From Plectosphaerella cucumerina (taxonomy: Eukaryota; Ascomycota; Sordariomycetes; Glomerellales; Plectosphaerellaceae), in assembly GCA_020746995.1 (NCBI GenBank), contig JAGPXD010000007.1, positions 1,550,001 through 1,614,000 on the forward strand: a stretch of 64,000 bases of DNA, read 5' to 3'. This document shows, piece after piece, positions 39,541 through 50,227 of the stretch; the first letter of the stretch is position 1, and each line of letters opens with the position of its first letter. The notes under the pieces are model-generated. The model was not told the origin of the DNA. It saw only the letters and a list, made by a program, of their open reading frames with translations, and ran no database searches. The translations under genes were made by a program, and so were the position numbers.

Positions 39541-41292
39541 ATGGCAGCGTCGGGCTTCCTCTATACCGTGGCGACGTTTGTTGCCGGCATCCCGATCGTC
39601 CTCTATATCGTCCTCCCCATTCTGCTACGCTCGATCGGAAATGTGGCAGGCACGTACCTTCGTAAGAAGACGGAGGGACGGCGGATACAGCTGCTGGACC
39701 TGATGGCGGCAGATGAAAAGGCATTTGCCCAGGAGAAAGAGCTTCGGAAGGGAAAGGAGACCGACAAGAGCATAGACAAGGATGAGGGCGAGTTTGCCCC
39801 GAAAGACTGGGCTGGCATTGTAGCCTTCTTCCACCCATTTTGGTAAGAGCTGCACTGGTGCACAAGTGGTCTGCTTAGACACTGACAACCAGTCAGTAAT
39901 GCCGGAGGTGGCGGCGAGCGTGTCCTGTGGGCGGCAATCCGAGCAACGCAGAAGCGATACCCTAGGGCCCTGTGTGTGGTCTACACTGGAGACCACGAGG
40001 TTAACAAGCAGCAGATCCTCGCTCGGGTCAAGGCAAGTCACGGGATTCATGGCCGCCCCCTTGACCACGATTAACACTCCCCCAGAACCGCTTCAACATC
40101 GACCTTCACCCTCCCACCGTCAACTTCCTCTACCTCAGCACCCGGCACCTAGTCCTGGCCTCGACATGGCCTCACTTCACCCTGCTGGGTCAGTCCCTCG
40201 GCTCCATGGTCATGGCCTGGGACGCCTTCCAGCTGCTGGCTCCCGATATCTTCATCGACACCATGGGCTACGCCTTTGCCCTGGGCCTCTCAAAGTTCCT
40301 GTTCCCTCGCGTGCCCACCAGCGCCTACGTCCACTATCCCACCATCTCCACCGACATGCTTGAGTCTCTCGACCCCAAGTCAGCCACCGGCAGCTTGGGA
40401 GTCAACGCCGGAAAGGGCGTCGGCACCCGCGGCAAGGTCAAGCGCGTGTACTGGCAGCTCTTTGCCAAGCTCTACTCGCGCGCCGGTTCGTCCGTCGACA
40501 TTGTCATGACAAACTCGACCTGGACCCAGGACCACATCCAGAAGCTCTGGGGCCCGCACCGCAAGGCAAAGGGCCGCAACGCCCTGCCCACCGCCGTCTA
40601 CCCGCCCTGCGCCGTTGAGGAGCTCGAGGCCGCCGTCGACGTGTCGGCCGCCAGCGAGAGCCGGCGGGAAAAGGTCATCATCTACATCGCCCAGTTCCGC
40701 CCTGAGAAGAACCACACCCTGGTTGTGCAGGCGTTTGCCGAGTTCCTTAAGACAGAGTCGGAGGCTAGCAAGGGCGCCCGTCTGGTCCTCCTGGGTAGTG
40801 TCCGGGACGACCATGACTCGAAGCGCGTTTACCAGCTTCGCATCCTCGTCAATGAGCTGGGCGTCCGTGACAGTGTCGATTTCCACCTCGACGCGTCGTG
40901 GCCCGAGATCCTTGAGTGGCTGCAGAAGGCCTCGGTCGGCGCCAACGGCATGTGGAACGAGCACTTTGGCATCGGCGTCGTCGAGTACCAGGCCGCCGGT
41001 CTCATCTCCGTTGTGCATGACAGCGGCGGCCCCAAGCTGGATATCGTCGTCGAGGTTGACGGCAAGCCCACAGGTAGGTGGCTGGGATCACTCTTGAGAA
41101 ATTGGCTAACACTACTCAGGCTTCCATGCGACATCAGTCCACGACTTTGCGCAGGGCTTCGAAAAGGCCCTTTCTGTTCCAGACCCCTTGGCCATGCGGC
41201 TGCGTGCCCACCAGTCGGCCAAGAGGTTCACCGAGGGCGAGTTTGCGAGGAAGTGGGTGGCCCAGACGGATGCTCTGGTGGCCATGACCTGA
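39541..41292 (+). CDS. ALG11: Alg11 alpha-1,2-mannosyltransferase, 532 aa
   Basis: Exons 39541-39842, 39897-40032, 40086-41073 and 41120-41292. The second intron uses a GC donor (AAG then GCAAGT). Alg11 adds the fourth and fifth mannose to the dolichol-linked oligosaccharide on the cytosolic face of the ER using GDP-mannose. The N-terminal membrane segment (FLYTVATFVAGIPIVLYIVL) is followed by FFHPFCNAGGGGERVLW, the family's hallmark glycine-rich start. PTSAYVHYPTISTDML, the GT4 core IYIAQFRPEKNHTLVVQAF and the nucleotide-sugar site NEHFGIGVVEYQAAGLISV (an EHFGIGVVE-type E..E motif) are all present. Length is as usual for the family. It converges with the gamma-glutamyltranspeptidase gene, leaving only 192 bases between stops. 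Confidence 0.93.
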
Positions 41293-41484
41293 GGATTATG
41301 TGCGGTGCGAGATTTGGCTGGTGCATTACTTGTTTTTGGGGGGCGTCCCCGGCATAGACTCAGCGATACCCGGATTCTTTTAGGCGGACGGCACGGCCCA
41401 TGGCAACGATACAATAGAGATTTGTTACCGGTGACGAAATACCTTCTACGACCGCGATGCTAGATGCAAAAATAGATATCCTGC

Positions 41485-43457
41485 CTACAAATTCAGCGCC
41501 CCGCTGTTCTTCTGCCGCGGCTCGCTCGCTGCTTCGAACAGCCCGCCGTCCAGAATGCGGATGCCCTGTACGGCACTCAGTCCCTCTCGGACCCAGGTGA
41601 CGTTATGGCCCCTTTCACGCATGCTGGCAACCGTGTCGTTATCAAACGCGTACTCGAAGCGGGCCTCGTTCGGCATGAGCTGGTCATGGATACGAGGTTG
41701 CCGCAGGGCCTCGCCCATGGTCGCGTTATGCTCCAGTAGGCGCCAGACGACCTGGGCCGTGGAGCTAATAATGCGGGAGCCACCGGCAGCACCCACCGAG
41801 ACGTAAAGTGTCCCGTCGGGGCGCTCGACGATAACCGGGGTAACGGACGATAGGGGCCGCTTGCCGGGGCGGATGAAGTTGGCCGACGAGGGCTCGAAGC
41901 CAAAGGCGTTACGGACGCCGGGAATGGAAAAGTCGTTCATCTCATTGTTGACGACGACGCCGGTGCGGGGATCGACGACGAGCGCGCCGAAGAGGAGGTT
42001 CACCGTCGACGTCAGCGTGACGGCCATACCGCTGCTATCGGCCGTCACGACGTGCGAGGTGCCGAAGCTCTCGGTCGTGTAAGCCGCGGAAGGGTCATAC
42101 TCCTCGACGGGGAGTGTGGTGTCATCTCGGATGCGGGCGCGGATGGCCTTGGCGGAGTTATCGTCGAGGAGAGAGGCTTGGTAGCCGGACATGCCGTCGA
42201 CGAAGCCAGGGTCGCCGAGGAGGACGCGGGCGCCGTAGGCGAAGCGCATGGCTTCGTCGAGGCGGTGGATGGCCAGGTTGGCGTCGGCGCCGTCGGCGGG
42301 ATCGAACTGTTCGAGGATCTTGAGGATGTTCAGGCAGATGGCGCCGCTGGCGGGGGCGCCGGAGGAGAAGAGCTTGTAGCCGCGGTAGGTGGTGGTGAGG
42401 GCGTCGGTGACGACGACGGCGTAGGAGGAGAGGTCTTCGATTGTCATGATGCCGCCGGTTTGTTGGACGGTGTCGACGAAGGAGGTGGCGAGTTTGCCGT
42501 GGTAGAAGGCGCCGGGACCTTCTTTGGCGATGGTTGCGAGGGTTCTGGGTTGTTAGTATGCTAATGTGTGTTGTGGAAAGGGGAAGCTTACTCTCCGTAT
42601 CGTTTCCTCGTCATCACATCGTTGAGGCCGAGGAGGGTTCCTACAAGTCCTGTCAGTCAAAATGAAGGATCTTGTGGAGAAAGAAACTGACCGTTAGGAG
42701 CAAAGTCCTTGGCCCAGTCTTCGTCCTCCACGAGGAAGTTGTAGCCAGCCTCGCCAATGCCGGCCGCCATGTACCTGACCATGTCTGAAGTCACAGCAAA
42801 GCCGTCAATAGCAAGCCTCGCCGCTGGTGTCACGACATTTGCCCACGGCAGAGCCTTTCCAAAGTCAGTAAGCATCATCTTCAAGACGGACGAATCCCAC
42901 TTACTCCGTGCTTCTTGTGCAAATACTCGAGACCGCGGAGTTCACTCGGCACACCCGCCGCCAACCCGCCAAATATGCTAGCCTGCACATTATCCTTGTA
43001 CATATCCTCTGACGCGGCTGCGGGGGCCGCCTCTCTGAAGTCGACGCTCTCATAGTTCCCCTCGGCATCTCGGATCAAGGCGAAGCCACCCCCGCCGATC
43101 CCGGAGTGGTACATGGCCGTGACACCGACACACAGCTGAGTGCCAACCATGGCGTCTACAGCGTTTCCCTGTACTACTTTAGCAGTTACTCAGCAATACG
43201 TTCAAGTGAAATGAAACTCACCCCTCCGGCGAGCAAGTCCCGGCCAATCTTGGTACACTCCATGTTCTCACTTGCGACGGCGCCGAGGTAGCCGTTGCCG
43301 CCCAGGACGGCCTGCGGAATGGCCGAGGCTGCTGAGCCTGGCAGCTGAGACACCAGGATCAAGAGCCATGGCAGGCGAGATGCCGGTGGGATCTCTACAT
43401 ACCAGAGCGGTCAGTGACAGTTCAAGACAGGGGTAAGCAATGGGGCAACACACTCAT
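41485..43457 (-). CDS. Secreted gamma-glutamyltranspeptidase, 573 aa
   Basis: Exons in transcription order: 43454-43457 (ATGA only), 43222-43394, 42905-43168, 42692-42854, 42592-42649 and 41485-42544; the joins keep phase. The enzyme removes or transfers the gamma-glutamyl group of glutathione and related compounds. After splicing the N-terminus is MKIPPASRLPWLLILVSQ and SAASA, a signal peptide. Family motifs: LLAGGGNAVDAMV, MYHSGIGGGGFAL, VDFREAAP, then self-cleavage before the catalytic Thr at about residue 383 (ESFGTSHVV). The small subunit carries NNEMNDFSIPG and GAAGGSRIISS. The resulting large and small subunits (about 382 and 191 aa) fit the family. The four-base first exon is the only way I found to give an ATG and a signal peptide, so the start is less sure than the rest. 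Confidence 0.88.
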
Positions 43458-43983
43458 GTTAGTGTCTAGGGCGTATGTAGTGAAAAGGGCCTCTGGCTGG
43501 ATGCACAGTGACCTGCTACCGTATTTCAGGGTATGGATTTGTAAAGAAACTCAATATGAACCCCGACGGACAAGATGCGCCGGCCTCACCTCCGTCTTGA
43601 GTCAGTCAGTTCGGCGGGCCGAGGACTTGATGTCGGAGCGGCCCCGACACGATACGGCCGCTCTTATCAGATAAGCAAGGGGGCAAGTGACGCCCTTTTG
43701 GGGCCCCATGATTCGGTCAGGAGGACTCGGTGACGACCCAATGAGAATCTTTCTTACCTAATCTTTCTCGTCCAATCAGCATCCATCTATTGACGGCCAA
43801 ACTTTCTGGGCGGCAGAAAGTCAAGGGACGAGGACTCTGTGGTGAACTTTTTTCATGAGCATCAGAGACGGTGATATCAGCACCCGGAATTACACCAAAA
43901 AGCGCCAGAAGAAGATTTTCGTGCATATCGAAAATTATCGAAACTCAGATCAAACACCCAAAGTGCCCTTGTCGGGACACAGC
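43458..43983. promoter_or_regulatory. Divergent promoter region of the GGT and TRM2 genes
   Basis: About 526 bases between starts. An open extension of the TRM2 frame runs back to 43855 but is Lys/Arg/Asn-rich and is probably leader sequence. Confidence 0.5.
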
Positions 43984-45735
43984 ATGCGATACCTGCCTCG
44001 CTTGGCCTCAAAACTTCGATTCACACCCCTGAGCAGGCCTCAGACACTCGCATATTCGACAAGAGTCGCAATGGCCACCACAGAACCCCAGATCGCGCCC
44101 CAGGCCGCACCGCAGCCTCCCAAGGTCACCGCCAAGCGGCCGTTTGTCCCCACGGCTCGGATGAGCAAGAAACTCAAGTCCAAGCGGGAGAGATCCATGA
44201 CCGAGGGCACCATCGAGGAGGTTCTTCTCGCCGATGTGTCGGCCCTCATCAAGTCGCGGAGAGGATCCAGCCCCCAGGCCGAAGATGACGCCGCGGCACC
44301 GTCCCTCCCCGAGTCCGGCACGTATATCGACGTTGAGGTCCTCGAGCTCTCATCCACAGGCGACGGCCTCGCAGTGCAGGAGGGCTCGACATCTCCTCAG
44401 ATCTACGTCGTCCCCTTCGCCGTGCCCGGCGACATCGCCCGCGTCAAGGTCTTCAAGCACTTCCCCGGCGACGGCTACACCATGTGCGACTTTGACTCGG
44501 TTGTGACGCCCTCGCCCCTGCGCGACGACGCCCGCGTCAGCTGCAAGTACTTCACAAAGTGCTCCGGCTGCCAATTCCAGATGCTCGACTACGCCGAGCA
44601 GCTGCGCCACAAAAAGTCCATCGTCGTAAAGGCCTACCAGAACTTCTCCCAGCTCCCTCCCAACCTTGTGCCCCCCATCATTGACACCATGGGCAGCCCC
44701 CTGCAGTACGGCTACCGCACCAAGCTGACGCCGCACTTTGACGGTCCCCCGGGAAACCCGCGCAAGAAGAGCATGCGCCAGCCCTTTTCCAAGGTGCCGA
44801 CAATCGGGTTCAACGAAAAGGGCCGCCGCAACGTGCTCGATATCGAGGACTGTCCCATCGGCACCAACGCCGTGCGTCTCGGCATGAAGCGCGAGCGTGA
44901 GCGCATGGCCCGCGAGTACGCAAACTACAAGAGCGGCGCCACCATCCTCCTCCGCGAGAGCACCAAGCGCTACCCCAAGGACGGACCCGAGCAGCCTCCG
45001 GCCGCCGAAGATCTCGCCGAAGACGTGGTCCGCGTCGACACGGACCGCTACGTCGACATCAAGACCTGCACCACAGACAACAAGGCCATGACGTCCGAGT
45101 ACATCGACGACTTCGTCTTCACCAACCCCGCCGGCTCCTTCTTCCAGAACAACAACTCCATCCTCTCCCCCTTCACGGGCTACGTGCGCGACCTCATCCT
45201 GCCGCCCACACCAGACCCTTCCGCCAAGCCCGTCCGCTACCTTATCGACGCCTACTCCGGCTCCGGCCTCTTCACAATCACCCTCTCCGGCATGTTCCGC
45301 TCGAGCCAGGGCATCGACATCGCCGCCGACTCCATCGCCTCGGCCCGCGACAACGCCCGCCTCAACGCCATCCCCGAGGACGAGTGCAGCTTCATCGCCG
45401 CCGACGCGCCCCAGCTCTTCAAGCACGTCACCTACGACGCCGACGAGACCGTCGTCGTCCTCGACCCGCCCCGCAAGGGCTGCGACGCCAGCTTCCTCGG
45501 GCAGCTTCTGCAGTTTGGCCCGCGTCGCGTCATCTACGTCAGCTGCAATGTCCACACCCAGGCTCGCGACGTTGGCGTACTTGTTCGCGGTGAGGTTGAG
45601 GGGTGGAAGCCAGAGGAGGGTGCACCCTCCGGGAAGAAGACGAGGTACGACATTGAGAGCATTAGAGGCTTTGACTTCTTCCCTCAAACCGGCCACGTCG
45701 AGGGCGTCGCAGTGCTGAACAGGGTAGATGAGTAA
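43984..45735 (+). CDS. TRM2: tRNA (uracil-54-C5)-methyltransferase Trm2, 583 aa
   Basis: Intronless. Trm2 makes ribothymidine at position 54 of tRNAs. Order of parts: a basic N-terminal segment, a TRAM-type beta barrel (YIDVEVLELSSTGDGLAV), a cysteine cluster (CKYFTKCSGCQFQML), then the RumA/TrmA methyltransferase fold. That fold has DDFVFTNPAGSFFQNNN, DAYSGSGLFTITLSG for SAM, VVLDPPRKGCD, and the catalytic cysteine at about residue 521 in YVSCNVHTQARD. The ATG at 43984 gives a leader (MRYLPRLASKLRFTP) that could target mitochondria; the ATG at 44071 (MATTEPQ) would give a nuclear/cytosolic form. Use of both starts, known for some tRNA-modifying enzymes, is possible. Confidence 0.9.
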   Translation: MRYLPRLASKLRFTPLSRPQTLAYSTRVAMATTEPQIAPQAAPQPPKVTAKRPFVPTARMSKKLKSKRERSMTEGTIEEVLLADVSALIKSRRGSSPQAEDDAAAPSLPESGTYIDVEVLELSSTGDGLAVQEGSTSPQIYVVPFAVPGDIARVKVFKHFPGDGYTMCDFDSVVTPSPLRDDARVSCKYFTKCSGCQFQMLDYAEQLRHKKSIVVKAYQNFSQLPPNLVPPIIDTMGSPLQYGYRTKLTPHFDGPPGNPRKKSMRQPFSKVPTIGFNEKGRRNVLDIEDCPIGTNAVRLGMKRERERMAREYANYKSGATILLRESTKRYPKDGPEQPPAAEDLAEDVVRVDTDRYVDIKTCTTDNKAMTSEYIDDFVFTNPAGSFFQNNNSILSPFTGYVRDLILPPTPDPSAKPVRYLIDAYSGSGLFTITLSGMFRSSQGIDIAADSIASARDNARLNAIPEDECSFIAADAPQLFKHVTYDADETVVVLDPPRKGCDASFLGQLLQFGPRRVIYVSCNVHTQARDVGVLVRGEVEGWKPEEGAPSGKKTRYDIESIRGFDFFPQTGHVEGVAVLNRVDE

Positions 45736-45972
45736 TGATGGGGGACTTGGGTTGGAATATGGCACGACATATTGCACATAGATGGGGTCAGTCGGCGCAA
45801 AATAGAATGCATACAAGCATCTTTGAATGTAATAGTCCGTACTTGTGAAAGGCCCATCAGCCATGTCATCACATCACGTTTCAGTGCTCTTGTACACAAC
45901 GTATTCATGTTCATCGTCTTGGTTCGCCTCATAGCCACGCCATGCTCTTCTATCATTACATGCCCATCAGCA

Positions 45973-48278
45973 TCACTGCCCCTCCAGGAGAACCTTGAGC
46001 GCCTCGACCAGCACCTCGACAACTTCCGCCCGTCGGCTCTGCTTGGCAGCTTCCTTCAGGATCTCCAAGCCGTTCTCCTCCAGAATCTTCTCGCGTGCCA
46101 GTTTGCCCGCTTCTCCATCCGCCGCGACCATGTTGTAGACGATGAACCCGCCGCGGTGCTTCAGATCCTCGCGCGCCTCAGCCACCATGCCCAGTACGAC
46201 TTTGACACCCCGTTCTCGTGAAACAATGGCTCGCACGGCGTTCGGATGTCCGGTGATGGCGGCGAGAGCTCCGCCGGCTGCGCTCCTGGTGGCCTCGTCC
46301 TCGGCATCGGCCAGCGCCAGAAGGATGTGCATGCGCTCCTTGGCCTGAGGGCTTCCGTCGGCGTACATTGCCATGCCTTCGGGGGCCTGGACGAGGTTGC
46401 ACACAAGCTCAACGGAGGCCTTGGCAACCAGGGCGTTGGAAGAGAGGAGTTGCTCCTCAAGGTGTGTCCAGCAAACACGAATGATGGTTCTCCGGGTATC
46501 GACGTCGTCTGTCGAAGCAAGGTTTGTAAGAGCCATGAGGGCTTCGAAGGTGGGCAGGAGGTCGCGCGTCTCAGCAGCCGGATCGGGCGGGAGGATCGAG
46601 ACTAGGGGCCTAATGGCGGAGCTCTGCGGATTGGAGCGGCTGCCGCCAAAGACAAGGCTTGGGTTTGTGCTGATAAGGATCCGCGCCAGGGCCTGAGCGG
46701 CTGTCCTGCGGCCAGCAGACTCGGTCTCGGGGAGGGTGGACCATGAAGTGAGGAGCAGCTTGACGGCGCCCTGCTGGGCGAGCTGGCCACGCAGTGATGT
46801 GGTGACGGAGATGGAGTAGATAATGACGACGATGAGCGACAAGGATGCGGGCGAGCCGAACTTGCTGTGGGAGACGAGGACCGGGGTGACGCCTGCGTCG
46901 AACACGGCCTGACACCGCTTGGCAACGTGCTTGTCGTCGTTGAGAGGCTCCGCCACCAGCTTGCCGGCGGCCTCGGCATAGGCCTTGAGCTGGGTCATCT
47001 TCTTCTCCTCCTCCGACTGGGTTGGCTGGTACCTCGTGAGGTTGACGAGGATGCTGAGAGCGCCATATGTCATTGGCGACTTGGGTGGTGCTTCCGAGAG
47101 GGTGTCGACGAGCTTCTTGAGGAACTCCTTGTTGTGGGCGAGCTCCTCGCGGACCTTTGGCTGCAGCGAGGCGTAGGCCAGACCCTCGATGGAGTGCTGC
47201 TTGCCGAAGCCGTCCTCGCTGAGAAGCAGTGTGGTGAATCTAGTGGTTAGTTCCTCAATGGTGGTGACGGCGGCCGATATCCTTCCCTCCTGCGCTTGAC
47301 CCCCCTGATCATTCAGCGAGGGTGCCGACGGCACTGCCTTCAGTCTGAAGTCAGTCAGATCTTACTTGGCAACTCGGTCCCACGAGAGAAATAACAGATT
47401 TGGGGATGCATCTGCACCGGCCCGACATTGGAAGGGGTGCGCGGCGTGGGGGAGGTGGCGGGAGAAGAGAAGAAAGTAGGGGTGTAGGGGTCTGAAGAAG
47501 AGGTGGGAGGGTAGAGTTCAGGGTACCATACCCTCAACTTTGCCAGGATGACGGCAGCGAGGTTCTGCACGGCCTCGGAGTGGCGCCTCATGGAGAGGGA
47601 GCCCTCCTGGGTGAGGTACTCTGGGTTCTGCTGCATCTCCTTGGCGGCCTCTGAGGGATCCTGGTCGACGACTTCCTCCAGCCACTCGGTGCAGTACTTT
47701 TGCACGGCGTCGCGACACGCCTGGTTCATGCAGGCGGCGTTGAGCATCTCGAGGCAGGCCGTCTCGACCTTGCGGCTCTTCCACTTGCGGCGCATGAGGG
47801 AGCCGAGGGAGGCCAGGAAGCCCTCGCTCAGGAAGAGCTCGGCCGTGAGGTCTGGCACGATGGGGAAGGTGGCGGCGGCGACGCAGAAGGCGGAGATGTA
47901 GTCGTCGTAGGTGCCGCGTTGGACCTTGTCAAAGAAGAAGGCCGACAGCTTCTTGGCGCCGTCGTCGCCGGCGGCCTTTAGGTAGGCGGCGGTGGTGATG
48001 ACGGCGTGGCCGCGGACCGAGTCTGGCTGGCGCATATCCAGGTACGAGACCATCGTGTCGACGCAGTCGGCGTCGATGACGGAGCAGATGGAGGAGGAAC
48101 CCTTGTCGGCCTTTGTGAGCTCGGCATCCTGGTTGAGGAGCCTGGCGAGGCCACCGAGATCGCGGATCGTCTCCTCGTCTTCCTGGCCGCCTTCCATTAA
48201 TCGCGCGAGGATGATGAGGGTCTCATCTTCGCGCGACACGGCCGGCGCAGGCGGGGCCGCGGTGGCGACGGATGCCAT
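45973..48278 (-). CDS. CRO1: UCS-domain myosin chaperone Cro1/She4, 703 aa
   Basis: Exons 47532-48278 and 45973-47337 in transcription order, with a 194-base intron. UCS proteins fold and hold class V and I myosins and are needed for polar growth and cytokinesis. The protein is all-helical armadillo-like: DETLIILARLMEGG, DADCVDTMVSYL, CLEMLNAACMNQACRDAVQKY and others in the N-terminal part. The UCS part has SIEGLAYASLQPKVREELAHN, YGALSILVNLTRYQP, EALMALTNLASTDD, ELVCNLVQAPEGMAMYADG and LAREKILEENGLEILKEAAKQ. The intron is unusually long for this window and its first 177 bases stay in frame, so the splice acceptor could be placed differently. It converges on TRM2, with 237 bases between stops. 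Confidence 0.87.
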
Positions 48279-50227
48279 GTCGATCCGAGGAGGAGTAGTG
48301 GACGATGGAGCAAAGACGGGAGGAGAAAGAGTGGCCGTGGCAGCAAAAGAGGTAGTAGTAGTAGGTAGGTAGTAGAGGTACCGTGTGTTCCGAGACTAAC
48401 ACAGGTGAGAAGAGAGTTGGCAGCGGGCACGAGAGAAGAGTGAGTGCTTTGCGTGCGTCTTGAGTAAGGTGAGTGCAGAGATCAGTTGGCAGGGTATGTA
48501 TGTTGAGGGTGAGGTATCTTATCCTGACTTTGTGGGTGCAGGGAGGGATGAGTAGGTAGGTCAATGGCAGACCAGACGGGAAGGCGAATCGAGGAGGGCG
48601 GCGGAGGAGATTTAATAAGAAGCCACCTAGGTCAAGCAAGGTAGGCAGGTAGGCAGGCAGAGGCGGGTTGGTTGGTATGTGAAGGAGAGGTGTACGAGGG
48701 GGTGGGTTCAAAGAGAAAAAAAGGCGCTGGGTCCGGGACGCGGCGTGTCAGAGAAGCTCCAGTGTCTGGTCTGGTCTGCGGTGCGTGGGTGGGATGGGCG
48801 CGGCGGCAGCGGCAGCGGAGTGTGGAGGGGTTGAAGGGATGGATGAGATGAGTGAGGCGTGGGCGTGGGTGGATGGAGGGGTTTGGTTTGGCTTGCTTGG
48901 TTTGGGGCTCACAGAAACAGAAACAGGCGGGATGGAGCGGGAAACTGAGGGCCCTGTCAGCAGCTGGACCGGCCCTGCTGGAATGATCTGGCAGTGCCAC
49001 CTTGGTGCAGTCACAGTCTGCAGGGGTCCCCAAGGGCCGGGTGGCGGTGGACGGCAGGAGCCCACCACGGGATTTTGGGGGAGGGCAGGCACGCATGGGC
49101 CAATCAGACATCGCGATAGGCAGCCAACGCGGCGACCTAAGCTTTTGGATCATCGCAAGCTTCCAACCTCACCTCCTCCCCGTCGCCGCTGACACTGCGT
49201 TTAGCTCCAGCTGTGTTCAGTGTTGCACCGTCCATGTACATGCAGCCACTGAGAAGCGAGGCATGACGCCCGTGCCATCCGCGCCCGCCAGCCCGCCACC
49301 CCTCCCGCCTTCGAGACGAGATCCGAAATCTCATCACGGGCCTGGCGCGTCTCAGCGGAACCCCCACTGGCGTTTCCATTCTTTCCCCGAATAGCATGCG
49401 GGCACTGGCAACCAAGGCCTGCCTGACACTCAGGGCACCTCACACTCTCGAAGGGGCGGGAGGCAAGGCGGGGCCATCACGTGCATCAGCGCTTGCAGCT
49501 GCCGGGCCGTGGCCCGTTTTAGGGGGCGCCGCGGCCACCATCCCAGCTCGCCGTCGGCCGCGGCCTTACTGGACTGTCAACAGCCTAGAAACCCGCTGAG
49601 GTTGTGACGGGCACTGACTTCACATGCGCCCGCAACAACGCGGCGGAACCGCTTCAAAAGATAGGCCTGAATCACGCTCGTGTCCCTTCCTCCCCAAGGA
49701 CATGCCCATCGTCCCGTCTTTCGATTGAGACTCTATTTTTTGCTTCTTCCAAGCATTCCGAGACGTAACGGCGATCGGCCTCGCATGGCTCCGTCATTTT
49801 CAATGCCATCGACTTTGCCCCCCTTCCCGCCCCTAGCTCAGCGCGGCAGGCCCTTATCAGAGCCCGCGCCAGAAAGTGCCTACCTCAAGCGGTGACGTTA
49901 TGGTTTTACACCGTTGCCTCTTTGGGACAGGTCGCGTTTGCGGACCCTGCACCCTCGCAGGCAGCCTTCCTGCAGGCTGACGCACAGACCATCTGCGATT
50001 GCCTTTCCCTTCGAACTTCACGGGTTTCTAGAAGGGAAGATTCCCTCCGGGCGAGTAGTCGTGGTGGGCTAGAGTTCAGACGAACAATCAACAATCCCAA
50101 CTCAACGAGTCAACCCCCCGAGACCCGACAACCCAAGAGATATCGGAACTCTCCCGAGTCACAACACACACCTCATGCCTTGCGGCCACCGGTAGCCCAC
50201 CCCGCCGGCAACCCCGACACACCCAAC
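48279..50227. promoter_or_regulatory. Large divergent intergenic region, CRO1 and TFB4 promoters
   Basis: About 1.95 kb without a credible gene. The CRO1 side is purine-rich on + (CT-rich on its own strand), including AGGTAGGCAGGTAGGCAGGC-type short repeats near 48640-48662. A long frame runs in from 49892 into TFB4, but its upstream part has no similarity to TFIIH subunits, so it is taken as leader. Confidence 0.5.

Noticed and set aside
44350..45864. 504-codon open frame opposite TRM2 on the minus strand
   Set aside because: It mirrors the TRM2 coding region and is explained by GC-rich codon use; its composition (Val/Gly/Asp/Leu) is that of an antisense shadow and it has no domain.
49892..50227. 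Upstream extension of the TFB4 frame by 112 codons
   Set aside because: The extension is unlike TFIIH subunits and contains no conserved residues; the ATG at 50228 lies directly before the conserved N-terminus.
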